DNA from: Paenibacillus aurantius | Lineage (GTDB): Bacteria; Bacillota; Bacilli; Paenibacillales; NBRC-103111 | Reading direction: 5' to 3' | NCBI RefSeq assembly: GCF_032268605.1 | Contig: NZ_CP130318.1 | Location: forward strand, 77,001-141,000 | DNA: 64,000 nt | Shown: positions 62,905 to 64,000 of the stretch, in pieces | How positions within the stretch are numbered: the stretch's first letter is position 1 | Layout: each line of letters starts with the position of its first letter | The notes under the pieces: model-generated | Database searches by the model: none | What the model saw: the letters and a program-made list of their open reading frames with translations, nothing else | What the model was told of the DNA's origin: nothing | Translations under genes and position numbers: made by a program

Positions 62905-64000
62905 ATGAACGTTGGGCTACAGGTAGGGGAGCAGCTGCTGCGGGCAGCGGCGGGGCTGCTCTTGAATCCTTTTTATTACATAGGCATCTTGTTCCTTGTT
63001 CTTCAATACCGGCGGCAGATTGCGCTGGAGCGGAAGCTTTTTGCCGTGCGGCTTCATTCTTTGATCGGGGAAACGGCGCGGACAGTGGCCTGGGGGGCGG
63101 CAGCGGGGTTGGCCGCCTCACTCCTGCTCACGGTAACCGGCGTGCGCCTGGAAGCGGGCACGATGATTCTGCTCTGGGCCGTCTCGCTCGTGCTGCTGCT
63201 GATCCGTGTCCGGTACCTGTGCCTGGCCTATTCGGCCGGTGTGCTGGGAATCGCCCACTATGCGGCCAAGCTCTTCTGGTCTCCGGAGGCAGGGGAAGGC
63301 GGCTGGCTGCGCGAAGCGCTGCTGGCGGTACACGTGCCCTCCCTGCTCGTGCTGACGGCCGTGCTGCATCTGATGGAGGGGCTGCTTGTCCGCCGCCAGG
63401 GGGCCCGGCTCGCTCTGCCGCTCTTCCTCGAGAGCAAGCGGGGCAAGCTTGTCGGAGGCTATCAGCTCCAAGGGTTCTGGCCCGTGCCTCTCGTCATGCT
63501 GGTCCCGACCGGCAGCGGGCCGCTTACGCTCCCTTGGGAGCCGCTCTTCTCCGGCGGACAAGGCCTGGCCGGCTGGAGCCTGCTGGCCTTCCCGGCGATC
63601 ATCGGCTTCAGCCAGCTGACCACCGCCTACCTGCCGAAGGACAAGCTGCGCCAAAGCTCGGGCCTGCTGTGGGCCTACGCGTTGGCCGTGGCGGCCCTGG
63701 CCGGGCTGGCCGGCCTGTGGGAGCCGCTCGGCCTACTGGGCGCGGGGCTGGCGGCCCTTCTGCATGAGGCGATGATCCGCTACGGCAGCCGGGAGGAAGA
63801 CCGGAAGCAGCCTCTCTATGTGCATGACGATAGAGGCATGCACATCCTGGCGGTGCTTCCGAACAGCGCGGCACAGGAAGCGGGCCTTCAAGCCGGGGAG
63901 ATCGTCCACCGGGTGAACGGGGTCCGGGTCCGCTCCAAGGAAGAGTTCCACGATGCGCTCCGGATCAACCCGGCCTTCTGCAAGCTCGAGGTTCTGAACC
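62905..64000 (+). CDS. minJ: PDZ-domain membrane protein MinJ, 5' part (cut by window end)
   Basis: MinJ links DivIVA to MinD and controls septum placement in B. subtilis. The open frame from ATG 62905 (AAGGAG upstream) runs without a stop to the window end, giving 365 residues so far. It has a membrane helix near residues 20-37, then about six to seven more helices to about residue 295, and a PDZ domain beginning near residue 312 (ILAVLPNSAAQEAGLQAGEIVHRVNGVRV). Topology, PDZ domain and location after ctpB match MinJ. Confidence 0.85.
   Translation, partial: MNVGLQVGEQLLRAAAGLLLNPFYYIGILFLVLQYRRQIALERKLFAVRLHSLIGETARTVAWGAAAGLAASLLLTVTGVRLEAGTMILLWAVSLVLLLIRVRYLCLAYSAGVLGIAHYAAKLFWSPEAGEGGWLREALLAVHVPSLLVLTAVLHLMEGLLVRRQGARLALPLFLESKRGKLVGGYQLQGFWPVPLVMLVPTGSGPLTLPWEPLFSGGQGLAGWSLLAFPAIIGFSQLTTAYLPKDKLRQSSGLLWAYALAVAALAGLAGLWEPLGLLGAGLAALLHEAMIRYGSREEDRKQPLYVHDDRGMHILAVLPNSAAQEAGLQAGEIVHRVNGVRVRSKEEFHDALRINPAFCKLEVLN

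Overview
The window is one continuous stretch of a Gram-positive, flagellated, endospore-forming bacterium. Gene content and order follow the Bacillus subtilis spoIIQ-spoIIID-mbl, degSU-comF, late flagellar, secA-prfB and ftsEX-ctpB-minJ neighbourhoods. High G+C coding sequence, frequent TTG and GTG starts, an SLH-domain S-layer and a csaB-tagA-tagO cluster point to the Paenibacillaceae (a Paenibacillus or close relative). This is inferred from gene content, not from a database match.

Layout. 1-2400: sporulation genes spoIID, spoIIQ and spoIIID, with readable sigma-F and sigma-E promoters. 2500-8800: mbl, the rod proteins flhO and flhP, a small membrane protein, a PgsA-like phosphatidyltransferase, fabZ and a phosphohexomutase. 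8800-22100: envelope block with a DUF5693 membrane protein, csaB, tagA, tagO, a 1278-residue SLH protein and the main S-layer gene. These make a secondary wall polymer, pyruvylate it and attach SLH proteins to it. 22200-26850: a spore DNA-protecting protein, metK behind a leader terminator, and a secreted phosphodiester glycosidase. 26900-32260: degS-degU, a small membrane protein resembling the start of a family 2 glycosyltransferase, comFA and comFC.

32400-42100: late flagellar regulon yvyF, flgM, flgN, flgK, flgL, yviE, fliW, csrA, hag, fliD, flaG, fliS, fliT, with sigma-D promoters before flgM and hag and probably fliD. FliW, CsrA and the hag leader form the known flagellin homeostasis circuit. 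42150-47600: a DnaA-box cluster, a cold-shock gene, hpf, secA and prfB with its programmed +1 frameshift. 48160-56360: a complete arginine operon argCJBDFGH behind a promoter overlapped by two ArgR-type boxes. 56600-58150: a reverse-strand DUF1700/DUF4097 pair. 58350-64000: ftsE, ftsX, an M23 peptidase with coiled coil, ctpB and the 5' part of minJ, cut by the window end.

No insertion sequence, prophage, CRISPR array, tRNA or rRNA was seen. The most interesting signals are in non-coding DNA: a DnaA-box cluster, perfect Spo0A-type boxes, a possible three-way-junction RNA before yvyF, a terminator between promoter and metK, a sigma-D -10 element that doubles as a terminator arm, and two in-frame starts on the S-layer gene. 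All regulatory calls are pattern reading by eye and have not been tested.
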